Shown here: positions 40,254 to 48,236 of the stretch, piece by piece | How positions within the stretch are numbered: the first letter of the stretch is position 1 | Layout of the letters: each line of letters opens with the position of its first letter | Source: Acidimicrobiia bacterium | Lineage (GTDB): Bacteria; Actinomycetota; Acidimicrobiia; Spongiisociales; ZC4RG35 | DNA: 64,000 nucleotides | Direction: 5' to 3' | NCBI GenBank assembly: GCA_017577575.1 | Contig: PKRG01000006.1 | Location: forward strand, 60,063-124,062 | Notes under the pieces: generated by a model | What the model saw: the letters and a program-made list of their open reading frames with translations, nothing else | Told to the model about the DNA's origin: nothing | The model's database searches: none | Made by a program: the position numbers and the translations under genes

Positions 40254-42646
40254 CAGCCATTCCTCCCGCTCTGCGCGTCCTGGATCGCCTGCCACACCCG
40301 CTTCGGCCGCAGCGGCATGTCTATGTGCCTGACACCCAGCGGGCGCAACGCGTCCACCACTGCGTTGACGATCGTCTGGGCCGAGGCGATCGTGCCCGCC
40401 TCCCCGATGCCCTTCACGCCGAGCGGATTGGCGTCGCTCGGCGTCACCGTCCTCCTCAGCTCGAAGTTGGGGAGGTCGGCGGCGGTGGGCAGCGGGTAGT
40501 CGACCAGCGAGCCGGTGAGGAGGTTGCCGTCGGAGTCGTAGATGGCGTCCTCGAACAGCGCCTGGCCGACCCCCTGGGCGATGCCGCCGTGGATCTGCCC
40601 GTTGACGATCATCGGGTTGATGACGTTGCCGCAGTCGTCCATCGCCATGTAGCGGAGGATGTCGACGTCACCGGTCTCAGGGTCCACCTCCACCATGGCG
40701 ATGTGGGTCCCGAACGGCCACGTGGCGTTGGACGGGCTGAACACCGAGTGCGCCTCCAGGCCACCGCCCAGCCCTTCGGGCAGGAGGTGCGGCTGGTAGG
40801 CGGTCTTGGCCAGGTCCTCCCAAGTGAGCGACTTGTCCGGCGAGCCGGCGACGTGGATGCCCCCGTTCTCGAAGCGGATGTCCTCTTCGGCCGCTTCGAG
40901 GAGATGGGCTGCGATCCGAGCCGCCTTCTCCCGGACCTTCTGGGCCGCCTCGTAGGTGGCTGCCCCGTCGACGGCCGCCGACCGGGAGCCGAACGTCCCG
41001 ATACCCATCGGGGATTCGGCGGTGTCGCCGTGGGTCACCCGGATCCGGTCCTCGGGGATGCCCAGCTCCCGGGACACGATCTGCGCCCAGGTCGTCTGGT
41101 GGCCCTGGCCGCTGGGGCCGGTCCCGATGATCACCGTGGCGGTGCCATCGGGGTTGACCCGGACGAGACCGGAGCCGTTGAACGCCGACGGCAACCCGTA
41201 CTCGCTCCACGAGAAGCCCAGATCGACCAGCGCCGACGGCCCGAAGCCGCACACCTCGACGTACGAGGACAGCCCGAGGCCGACATAGCGGCCCTCGGCC
41301 CGCGCCCGGTCGCGCTCGGCCTTGAGGTCCTCCCACCCGAAGAAGCGGAGGGCAGCGTCGAGGTTCTTCTCGTAGTCGCCGGTGTCGAGGGCGAAGCCGA
41401 CCGGAGCCATGGCGCCGGGGAACTGGTCGGCGGGTATGTAGTTCTTCCGCCGGACCTCGGCGGGGTCCATCCCGATGGCGGCGGCGTACTCGTCGAGGAT
41501 CCTCTCGAGGTAGTAGATCGCCTCGGGACGGCCCGCACCCCGGTAGGCGTCCGTCGTCATCGTGTTGGTGTGGACCAGGTCGAGCTTCATGTGGGTCGGG
41601 AACTTGTACTGCCCCGACCCGACGAAGACGCCCAGGAACGGGATGGCGGCGGTGAAGTTCTGGCTGTACGCCCCCATGTCGCATATGGCATGGATCTCGT
41701 AGCCGAGCACTTCGCCGTCGCGGGTGCCCACGATGGTGGCGGTGCCGAGCCACCCTCGACCCTGGATGGTGTTGTGGGGTGACTCACGCCGGGTCTCGGT
41801 GTACTTGACCGGCCGGCCGAGCGCCTTCGAAGCGAACGACACGAGGATCTCGTCGGCGTACACGTTCAGCTTGGCGCCGAAGCCGCCGCCCACCTCGGGG
41901 GCGACGACACGCACCGCGTTGGAGGCGAGGCCGAAGGTCTTGGCGATCGCCCCGGCGAGGGCGTGAGGCACCTGCGTCGACGAGTAGACCTCGAAGCGCT
42001 CGTAGCCGGGCATCCAGTTGGCGAGCACGGCCCGCGGCTCGATGGCGGTGGGGATCAGCCGCTGGTTGACCATGTCGAGGCTGACCACCACGGTGTCGTC
42101 GCGTTGTTTCGCCTCGGCGATCTTCCGCTTCGTCTCGGCCATGGCCTCTTCGTTGCCGAACGGCCCCGCCTCCCAGGTGATGATGACGTTCGAGTCCAGG
42201 TCGTCGTGGACCTTGATGCGGTCGGAGGCCGCATCCCGGAGGTCGACGACCGCTTCGAGCGGCTCGTAGTCGACCACGACGGCGTCCACCGCATCCTGGG
42301 CGAGGTATCGGGACTCGGCCACCACCATCGCCACCGCCTCGCCGGCGTGGTTGACCATGCCGTCGGCGAGGAGCGGGCGGAGCTTGCCGACCGGCACCTG
42401 GGCGAGCAGCGGACCGAGATGGCGGACGTCGTCGGCCGTGTAGACGGCGTGGACGCCTTCCATCGCCAGCGCCGCCGAGGCGTCGATCGAGGTGATCCGT
42501 GCCCGGGCATAGGGGCTGCGCACGAAAGCGGCATGGAGCATGCCCGGCAGCTTGATGTCGTCGACGTAGCGGCCCCGGCCCTGGACGAGGGCGGGGTCCT
42601 CCCGCCGGCGAACTGCACCACCGAGAACGCTGGTCGTGGTCGTCAT
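40253..42646 (-). CDS. coxL: Molybdenum hydroxylase large subunit, form II CoxL-like
   Basis: 797-aa Mo-cofactor subunit of the xanthine oxidase family. The active-site loop reads AYRGAGR (residues 367-373), the form II signature; form I CO dehydrogenases have AYxCSFR with the Cu-binding Cys. Other motifs are GQGRYVDD-like GRGRYVDDIKLPGMLHAAFV, GGGFGAKLNVYADEI, TGPSGQGHQTTWAQ and a C-terminal GVKGIGEAGTIASAQTIVNAV with the conserved GxGE glutamate. CO oxidation by form II enzymes is disputed and other substrates (purines, aldehydes, N-heterocycles) are plausible. Coupled to coxS (ATGA) and coxM (TGATG). Confidence 0.92.
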   Translation of the reverse strand: MTTTTSVLGGAVRRREDPALVQGRGRYVDDIKLPGMLHAAFVRSPYARARITSIDASAALAMEGVHAVYTADDVRHLGPLLAQVPVGKLRPLLADGMVNHAGEAVAMVVAESRYLAQDAVDAVVVDYEPLEAVVDLRDAASDRIKVHDDLDSNVIITWEAGPFGNEEAMAETKRKIAEAKQRDDTVVVSLDMVNQRLIPTAIEPRAVLANWMPGYERFEVYSSTQVPHALAGAIAKTFGLASNAVRVVAPEVGGGFGAKLNVYADEILVSFASKALGRPVKYTETRRESPHNTIQGRGWLGTATIVGTRDGEVLGYEIHAICDMGAYSQNFTAAIPFLGVFVGSGQYKFPTHMKLDLVHTNTMTTDAYRGAGRPEAIYYLERILDEYAAAIGMDPAEVRRKNYIPADQFPGAMAPVGFALDTGDYEKNLDAALRFFGWEDLKAERDRARAEGRYVGLGLSSYVEVCGFGPSALVDLGFSWSEYGLPSAFNGSGLVRVNPDGTATVIIGTGPSGQGHQTTWAQIVSRELGIPEDRIRVTHGDTAESPMGIGTFGSRSAAVDGAATYEAAQKVREKAARIAAHLLEAAEEDIRFENGGIHVAGSPDKSLTWEDLAKTAYQPHLLPEGLGGGLEAHSVFSPSNATWPFGTHIAMVEVDPETGDVDILRYMAMDDCGNVINPMIVNGQIHGGIAQGVGQALFEDAIYDSDGNLLTGSLVDYPLPTAADLPNFELRRTVTPSDANPLGVKGIGEAGTIASAQTIVNAVVDALRPLGVRHIDMPLRPKRVWQAIQDAQSGRNG

Positions 42647-43152
42647 ACCGACACCTCCTCCTCCTCCCAGTCCGGCGGCGGCGGTTCCTCGCCCCGCATC
42701 TTCGCCGCGGCGTACTCGATCGCCCGGACGATGTTGTGGTAGCCGGTGCAACGGCACAGGTTGCCTTCGATGGCGTGGCGGATCTCGTCCTCGGAGGGTG
42801 ACTGCTTCTCCTGGAGGAGCCCGACCGCCGACATGATCATCCCCGGCGTGCAGTAGCCACACTGGAGCCCGTGACGCTCCCAGAAGCCCTCCTGCACGGG
42901 GTGGAGCTGACCGTTGTCGGCGAGGCCCTCCACGGTGGTGATGGAAGCCCCGTCGGCCTGGACGGCGAACATCGTGCAGGACTTGACCGTCTTGCCGTCG
43001 ACCAGCACCGTACAGGCCCCGCAGTAGCTCGTTTCACACCCGATGTGGGTGCCGGTGAGCCCCTGGTCTTCCCTCAGGAAATGCACCAGGAGTGTTCTCG
43101 GCTCCACATCTGCCGACACCTCCCGGCCGTTGATCGTCAACGAGATCTTCAA
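42643..43152 (-). CDS. coxS: CO dehydrogenase-like [2Fe-2S] small subunit
   Basis: 169-aa iron-sulfur subunit with both clusters. The plant-ferredoxin-type cluster appears as GCETSYCGACTVLVDGKTVKSC (residues about 39-60) and the helical cluster as QCGYCTPGMIMSA plus EGNLCRCTGY (about 97-137). The start is TTG at 43152, with GGAGGT 5 nt upstream. The nearest upstream in-frame GTG lies before this ribosome-binding site and lacks one. First gene of coxSLM, transcribed leftward. Confidence 0.93.
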   Translation of the reverse strand: MKISLTINGREVSADVEPRTLLVHFLREDQGLTGTHIGCETSYCGACTVLVDGKTVKSCTMFAVQADGASITTVEGLADNGQLHPVQEGFWERHGLQCGYCTPGMIMSAVGLLQEKQSPSEDEIRHAIEGNLCRCTGYHNIVRAIEYAAAKMRGEEPPPPDWEEEEVSV

Positions 43153-43242
43153 GCCGACCTCCTCTACTCGGTGTCTGGCCTGGAAGCTATCACTCGCCAA
43201 CGATCGGCGTCGGAGAATGTGACCATTTCCTCGGGTTCTGCC

Positions 43243-43270
43243 CGCGAAAAGCGTCGAAAATGGTCGAATA
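43243..43270. repeat. Three phased short repeats upstream of coxS
   Basis: CGCGAAAA, GTCGAAAA and GTCGAATA start at about 43243, 43253 and 43263, close to one helical turn apart, in the 124-bp gap before coxS. This could be an activator or repressor binding array. It is short and could be chance. Confidence 0.3.
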
Positions 43271-43276
43271 GGGCGG

Positions 43277-43765
43277 TCAGGAGCCGATGGCGCCAGAGAG
43301 TGTGATCGCCAGATCCGAGACGATCCACCCCAGATAGTCCATGATCTCGGACGCCTCGGGGCGGAGGCGCTCGTAGTCGTCGGCGGTGTCGATCCCCCAA
43401 CGCGCCCCCAGGACGAGGCGGGCCTCGTTCACGACCCGCAGCATGGCGTTGGCCTCCTCGAAGGAGACGACGACCGAGTGCTCGCCGCGGGCGTGGGCGG
43501 CCGACAGGGCGTCGAGCACCATCTCCAGTGAGCTTCGGTCCGCCGTCCGCGCCGCGTCGAGCTCGGTCCGGGCGAACCGCTTCCATTCGGCGTCGGCCTC
43601 GGGATCGCCGAGGTACACCGGCGGATCGAGACGGGCTGCCCCGGGGTCGTCCTCTTTGTGGCCGAGCCCTCCCAGCAGCCTGAGCAGGTCGCCGAAGAAC
43701 ACCACCTCTTCCGGAGACAGGCTCACTTCGAACCCGTCGGCAACGAGGCGGAAGTGCTCGGCCAT
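43277..43765 (-). CDS. DUF2017 protein (AosR-like)
   Basis: 162-aa helical protein with VSLSPEEVVFFGDLLRLLGG near the N-terminus and GARWGIDTADDYERL then MDYLGWIVSDLAITLSG at the C-terminus, typical of DUF2017. The gene starts directly after the clpS stop (TAG-ATG). The clpS-DUF2017 pair is conserved in actinobacteria; the mycobacterial protein has been described as an oxidative-stress regulator (AosR). The paired redox cysteines were not seen here, so redox sensing is doubtful. Confidence 0.8.
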   Translation of the reverse strand: MAEHFRLVADGFEVSLSPEEVVFFGDLLRLLGGLGHKEDDPGAARLDPPVYLGDPEADAEWKRFARTELDAARTADRSSLEMVLDALSAAHARGEHSVVVSFEEANAMLRVVNEARLVLGARWGIDTADDYERLRPEASEIMDYLGWIVSDLAITLSGAIGS

Positions 43766-44047
43766 CTACTGCTCGATCGTGGCCCAGAGGCCGTGGTGGT
43801 GGAGGCGATAGGCGTCGTGCTCCGCCTTCTCGCGGGGGCCGTCGGCGACGACGGAGCGGCCCTCGTTGTGGACCTGGAGCATCAGCCGGGTCGCTTTCAC
43901 CTCGTCGTAGCCGAACAGCTTGCGGAACACGTAGACGACGTAGTCCATCGTGTTCACCGGGTCGTCCCACACCACGACCTTCCAGACGTCGTCGGTGCGC
44001 TCACCCTGTTCGATGTCGGGATCTCGTACCGGAGTCTCAGTCGTCAT
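43766..44047 (-). CDS. clpS: ATP-dependent Clp protease adaptor ClpS
   Basis: 93-aa adaptor that delivers N-degron substrates to ClpAP/ClpCP. The signature WKVVVWDDPVNTMDYVVYVF (residues about 22-41) contains the substrate-binding Asp/Asn pocket. VHNEGRSVVADGPREKAEHDAYRL carries the conserved ClpA-contact residues. The ATG at 44047 overlaps the last 11 nt of pheA. Followed without a gap by the DUF2017 gene. Confidence 0.93.
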   Translation of the reverse strand: MTTETPVRDPDIEQGERTDDVWKVVVWDDPVNTMDYVVYVFRKLFGYDEVKATRLMLQVHNEGRSVVADGPREKAEHDAYRLHHHGLWATIEQ

Positions 44048-44861
44048 GAGGACCTCGCGCAGCACGGTAGGTGCCCAGGAAGCGCAAATCCGAGATGGTG
44101 GAGAGGGGCGGCTCGAAGATCGAGGCGACGCCTTCCGGCCCGGGCGGGTGGGTCAGGTCGACGAAGAACCGGTAACGCCAAGCCTCCTCGGTGGGCCGGG
44201 ACTCGATCCTGGTCAGGTTGGCTCCCCGCAGCCCCAGTTCGGTGAGGGCTATCGCCAGCGCCCCCGGGGTGTGCGCCGTGGTGAACAGGATCGTGCTCTT
44301 GTCGGCGTCCTCGGGGATCGGCTGGTCTCCCCGTGCGAGAACCACGAAGCGCGTGGTGTTGTGGTCCCGGTCGATGACGTCGGTCATGAGCACCGCCAGG
44401 TCGTGGGGAGCGGCGGCGTCGACGGGAGCGAGAGCGGCGTCGCTGGTCCTGCCCGCCTCCGCCACCTGGCGCACGGCTCCGGCGGTGTCGTGCACCGGGA
44501 CCGGCTCCCACCCCCAGTGGGTGATGATCGACTCAGCCTGACCCAGCGCCTCGGGATGGGAAAGCACCCGCTCTATCTGGTCCATCGCCGTGCCGGGGAT
44601 CCCGAGCAGGGCGTGGCGGACCTCCACGAGGTGCTCGGCGACGATCCGGTTCTCGCCGCTCGCCAGCCGGTCCAGGACCGGCAGCACGCTCCCCGTGGTC
44701 GAGTTCTCGATCGGGACCACGAGGCGGTCGACCTCTTCGGCGGCGAGCGCCTCGAAAGCCGACACGAAGCTCGGGAAACCGATCCGCTCGTCGTCGGGGA
44801 AGAGCTCCCGGCTCGCCCGGTCGGAATACGAGAAGGCCTCGCCTTGGTAACCGATCCTCAT
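44037..44861 (-). CDS. pheA: Prephenate dehydratase with ACT domain
   Basis: 274-aa monofunctional enzyme converting prephenate to phenylpyruvate. It has IGYQGEAFSYSDRAS at the N-terminus, the catalytic VVPIENSTTGSVLPVLD and DRDHNTTRFVVLAR with the essential Thr-Arg-Phe. The ACT domain (residues about 190-265) contains the Phe-binding GALAIALTELGLRGANLTRIESRP motif, so allosteric inhibition by Phe is expected. TACCGT lies 8 nt before the ATG; unlike the DAHPS-CM gene, no leader peptide or attenuator was found in the 51-bp gap. Confidence 0.95.
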   Translation of the reverse strand: MRIGYQGEAFSYSDRASRELFPDDERIGFPSFVSAFEALAAEEVDRLVVPIENSTTGSVLPVLDRLASGENRIVAEHLVEVRHALLGIPGTAMDQIERVLSHPEALGQAESIITHWGWEPVPVHDTAGAVRQVAEAGRTSDAALAPVDAAAPHDLAVLMTDVIDRDHNTTRFVVLARGDQPIPEDADKSTILFTTAHTPGALAIALTELGLRGANLTRIESRPTEEAWRYRFFVDLTHPPGPEGVASIFEPPLSTISDLRFLGTYRAARGPHDD

Positions 44862-44912
44862 CGGTCGAAACGGTACCGGCCGGCGAGGCGGACCGGATAC
44901 GGCCGGAGGATC

Positions 44913-45200
44913 TCAGCGCCGCCGGAGAGAGGCCCCGAAGGCATACCGCGGCCCGTCGACCGGAGCCTCCGCCGGTTCGGGGGCCATGTCCCCGTCGCGG
45001 CGCTCTTCGGCCAGAACGGAGAAGATCGTCGGCTTCTTCGGCTTGAACAAACCCGGCGAGGTGACGGTCCGGTTGTCCTCATCGGAGGCGTCGAGATCGA
45101 TGACAACCGTGTCGCATCGACGGCATTCCAGCCGGGCCAGCCCCGCACCGAGCTTCTTGACCGCGAAATCGTGGCTGCCGCTGCAGCGTCCTTTGCCCAC
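44913..45200 (-). CDS. Small zinc-ribbon-like protein, unknown
   Basis: 95-aa soluble protein. The N-terminus has CSGSHDF and CRRCDTVVID (Cys6, His10, Cys27, Cys30), which could bind one zinc ion. The rest is charged and probably disordered. No family is recognised. The start is GTG 45200; it precedes pheA by 51 nt. An 88-bp gap with no feature seen separates it from the EtfD-like gene. Confidence 0.6.
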   Translation of the reverse strand: MGKGRCSGSHDFAVKKLGAGLARLECRRCDTVVIDLDASDEDNRTVTSPGLFKPKKPTIFSVLAEERRDGDMAPEPAEAPVDGPRYAFGASLRRR

Positions 45201-45288
45201 TTTCGGATAGCTCCCAGACTCGCTTTACCCGAAGGCCAGCGTACCTCCGGCACCGAAAACGCCAGCCCCGGAGCCTGGGTCTGAGGAC

Positions 45289-47481
45289 CTAGTCGCCCTG
45301 CGGTTGGACTTCGTCGAGCATCATCGCCAGGTCACGCACGACGACGTCGTCGCGGCCCAGCTCCTTCACCCCGTCGTCGATCATCACGTAGCAGTAGGGG
45401 CAGGAGACGGCTACCTCGGACGCCCCCGTCTCCAGCGCCTCCTCGGCGCGCTCGATGTTGACCTTCTTGCCGATGTGCTCTTCCATCCAGAAACGTGCCC
45501 CGCCGGCGCCGCAGCACAGCGCCCGGGTCCCGTGCCGCCGCATCTCCACCATCTCCACCTCCCCGCTGGCGGCAGCCACCTCCCGGGGGGCCAGGTAGAT
45601 GTCGTTGTGCCGGCCCAGGTAGCACGGATCGTGGTAGGTGACCCGCCGCCGCGGGCCGCGCCCGTTGCCGGCATCGAGACGTCCCTGCCGGAGCAGCTCG
45701 GCCAGAAGCTGGGTGTGGTGGACGACCTCGTACTCGCCTCCGAACTGCGGGTACTCGTTGGCGAGGGTGTTGAAGCAATGAGGGCACTGGGTGATGATCT
45801 TCTTCACCCCCAGCTGCTCGAAGGTCTCGATGTTCTGCAGGGCGAGCTGCTGGAACACGTACTCGTTGCCGGCCCGTCGAGCCGGGTCGCCGTTGCACAT
45901 CTCCCGGGGCCCCAGGATGGCGAACGAGATCCCGGCGCGGTGGAGCAGCCGGGCCAGCGCCACCGACACCGCGGTGTTGCGGTCGTCGAACGAACCGGCA
46001 CAGCCCACGAACCAGAGGTACTCCGCTTCGAGAACCTCCCCCTCGCCGAGGACCGGCACCTCGAAGTCCAGCTCCTTCGTCCAATCGGCTCGCTGCTCCT
46101 GGCTGACACCCCAGGGGTTCCCCTGGTTCTCCATCGCCACGAATGCCTTCCCCAGCTCCGACGGGAAGTCGGACTCCATCAGGGTCAGGTAGCGGCGCAT
46201 GTCGAGGATCCGGTCGAGGATGTCGATGCCGACGGGGCAGATCTCGTCGCATGCCTTGCAGGTGGTGCACGACCACGCCTCGATCGGCTGGACCCGCTGG
46301 AACAGCTCGGAACCGTCGATCGTGATCCGCTCGTCGAGCGACACCGGCGGCGACACCCCGGCGGTGGCGGCGGCGACCTCGCCGGTCTTGAGCACCATCT
46401 CCCGGGGGTCGAGGGGCTTGCCGGTCAGGTTGGCGGGGCACACCGACGTGCAACGGCCGCAGATCGTGCATGCGTCGGTATCGAAGATCTGCTTCCAGGT
46501 GAGGTCCTCGACCACCGAGGCCCCGATGGTGTCGATGTCTTCGACCTCCATCAGGTTGGGCATCTCCCGCATCGCCCCCTTCGGCCGCTCCCGGGGCTGC
46601 AGGAACAGGTTCGCCGGGGAGGTGAACATGTGGCGGAGCTTGGTGGTGGGCAGCACCACGAGGAACGCCACGAAGGCGGCGGCGTGGAGGACCCACGACA
46701 CCCGGTGGACGATCTCCTCCCATCCGGCCGGCACGAGGTGGGACAGCGGGAGCCCGACGAAGGACCACACCTCGAAATCCGGGCGCTGGACGAGAGCGAT
46801 GCGAGCCGCCTCGGTGGTGAACCCGGTGATGCCGATCAAGGCGAGGGTGGCGAGGATCCAGGCGTCCTCGGGCTTGGTCTTGGACCGGATGCGCCACGGA
46901 GGGGTGACGTAACGCCGCCAGGCCGCCCACGCCAGTCCGGCCAGGTAGACGACGCCGGCGAGGTCGAGGACGAACGAGTAGCCCTGATAGAACCCGCCGT
47001 GGAGGAACTTGAGGCCGGCGGGAAGGAGATGGTCGATCTCGAGGGTGACGGTGCCGGCGAACAGGACGAGGAAGCCGTAGTAGATCATGGCGTGCATCAA
47101 CCCGGCACCGCGGTCGCGCATCAGCGTCTTCATCCGCAGGCCGGCGTCGAGGCGCTTGATCCGCTCCAGCCAGCGACCCGTGCGACGTTCGGGCTTGCCG
47201 CGCTGCCAGCTGCGGGCCCGGAGGCTGAAGAGATGGACCGACAGCCACAGCCCGGCGGCCACCCCGACGTAGAAGAGGGCGACGAGCGGCGTGGGGATGT
47301 TGCCGAACACCTCCCGCCCCACCTCGAAGACGGGGTGGTCGGGGAGCGATCCCAGGAACCACAGGGCCAGGACACTCGCCGCGACCAAGACTCCCGCCGC
47401 GCCCAGGAGGTCGGCGGCGGTCGGGCGCCGCCGAGGCGTTTCGGTGGTCTCCTGCCGATCCTCGGTGTCGGTCGTGGCCAT
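45289..47481 (-). CDS. etfD: Membrane Fe-S oxidoreductase of the HdrD/EtfD type
   Basis: 730 aa. The N-terminal part has five or six membrane helices with histidines (LMHAMIYYGFLVLFAG, VHRVSWVLHAAAFVAFLV) like a NarI-type heme b domain. Two [4Fe-4S] motifs follow (CTICGRCTSVCP about residues 340-351; CTTCKACDEICPVG about 402-415), then two CCG domains (QCPHCFNTL, HDPCYLGRHND, CCGAGGARFW and SCPYCYVM). This matches mycobacterial Rv0338c (EtfD), proposed to oxidise electron-transfer flavoprotein during beta-oxidation and reduce quinone. That role fits the acyl-CoA genes at 52-63 kb, but etfAB is not in the window. ATG at 47481; 47 bp from the upstream gene. Confidence 0.85.
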   Translation of the reverse strand: MATTDTEDRQETTETPRRRPTAADLLGAAGVLVAASVLALWFLGSLPDHPVFEVGREVFGNIPTPLVALFYVGVAAGLWLSVHLFSLRARSWQRGKPERRTGRWLERIKRLDAGLRMKTLMRDRGAGLMHAMIYYGFLVLFAGTVTLEIDHLLPAGLKFLHGGFYQGYSFVLDLAGVVYLAGLAWAAWRRYVTPPWRIRSKTKPEDAWILATLALIGITGFTTEAARIALVQRPDFEVWSFVGLPLSHLVPAGWEEIVHRVSWVLHAAAFVAFLVVLPTTKLRHMFTSPANLFLQPRERPKGAMREMPNLMEVEDIDTIGASVVEDLTWKQIFDTDACTICGRCTSVCPANLTGKPLDPREMVLKTGEVAAATAGVSPPVSLDERITIDGSELFQRVQPIEAWSCTTCKACDEICPVGIDILDRILDMRRYLTLMESDFPSELGKAFVAMENQGNPWGVSQEQRADWTKELDFEVPVLGEGEVLEAEYLWFVGCAGSFDDRNTAVSVALARLLHRAGISFAILGPREMCNGDPARRAGNEYVFQQLALQNIETFEQLGVKKIITQCPHCFNTLANEYPQFGGEYEVVHHTQLLAELLRQGRLDAGNGRGPRRRVTYHDPCYLGRHNDIYLAPREVAAASGEVEMVEMRRHGTRALCCGAGGARFWMEEHIGKKVNIERAEEALETGASEVAVSCPYCYVMIDDGVKELGRDDVVVRDLAMMLDEVQPQGD

Positions 47482-47528
47482 CGGCGGCGCAGTGTAGGCC
47501 GCTCGGGACCGGCGCCGGAGGCACGGGC

Positions 47529-48236
47529 CTACCGGTCGGCGAGGACCGGGATGGCCCGGCGCTTGTCGGGATCGAGGTGCTCGTCGATGATCCCCGGTGG
47601 CCGGGGGATCGTCGTCTTCGTGTAGATCACTTCGTCGGGAGTGACGATGAGGTCGAGGGGGAAGTCGTGGTCGGTGACGGGGATGACACCCGGGTCGGTG
47701 ATCTGCGCCGGGTGCACGGTGGTCGCCACGACGGTGTCGGGCCCGATCAGGCCGGCTTGGACGGCGAGGGCGAACTCCAGGTCCGAGTAGCCGCCTCCCT
47801 TGCCGAGGCGGCGGCCTTCCCGGTCGACGGCCACCGACCCGCACACGACGAGGTCGATGGGCTCCATCTCGTCGAGGGCCACCGGCTGCCCGTAAGTCGA
47901 GGCACCCTTGATCGATGCCGCCCGGTGGAAAGGCACGTCGAGCCGTTCGGGGTCGAGGCGCCAGAACGGCTCCGGCTCGGCGAGCTTGGGGACGGCCATG
48001 TAGATGACCTTCCCTTCCTCGAGGGCCCGCTTGCGGACCGGGAGCTGGGGGGAATCGGGGTTGCACTTGAGCACGGAGGCTCTTTGCCACGCCGGCTCGG
48101 CGCCGAGGCGCGCCGCGGCGGCTTCGGCACCGACGAAGTTGGGGATGCGCCCTTCGACCCCGGGGAACCGGGCCGCGCCGGCCGCCCGCAGGCGCGCCCA
48201 GGCTTCTTGGCGGAGCTCGGCTTTGGCGTCGCTCAG
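47529..48236 (-). CDS. 5-formyltetrahydrofolate cyclo-ligase-like protein (COG0212 paralogue type)
   Basis: About 235 aa. It contains VLKCNPDSPQLPVRKRALEEGK and RLGKGGGYSDLEFALAVQAG then TTVHPAQITD. True 5-FCL has a GxGGGYYDR motif; the GGYSDLE and TVHPAQ pattern is instead typical of the 5-FCL-like paralogue found in archaea, plants and some bacteria, linked by others to thiamine metabolism. Homology begins at AKAELRQEAWARL, and no ATG, GTG or TTG lies nearby. The best start is CTG at 48236, which overlaps the pspA stop as CTGA, mirroring the other overlaps here. Confidence 0.75.
   Translation of the reverse strand: MSDAKAELRQEAWARLRAAGAARFPGVEGRIPNFVGAEAAAARLGAEPAWQRASVLKCNPDSPQLPVRKRALEEGKVIYMAVPKLAEPEPFWRLDPERLDVPFHRAASIKGASTYGQPVALDEMEPIDLVVCGSVAVDREGRRLGKGGGYSDLEFALAVQAGLIGPDTVVATTVHPAQITDPGVIPVTDHDFPLDLIVTPDEVIYTKTTIPRPPGIIDEHLDPDKRRAIPVLADR

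Noticed and set aside
40253..42646. Calling the enzyme a proven aerobic CO dehydrogenase
   Set aside because: The active-site loop is AYRGAGR (form II) without the Cu-ligand Cys, so CO oxidation cannot be asserted.
44862..44912. A leader peptide or attenuator before pheA like the one before DAHPS-CM
   Set aside because: The 51-bp gap has no Phe-rich short frame and no terminator-like hairpin.
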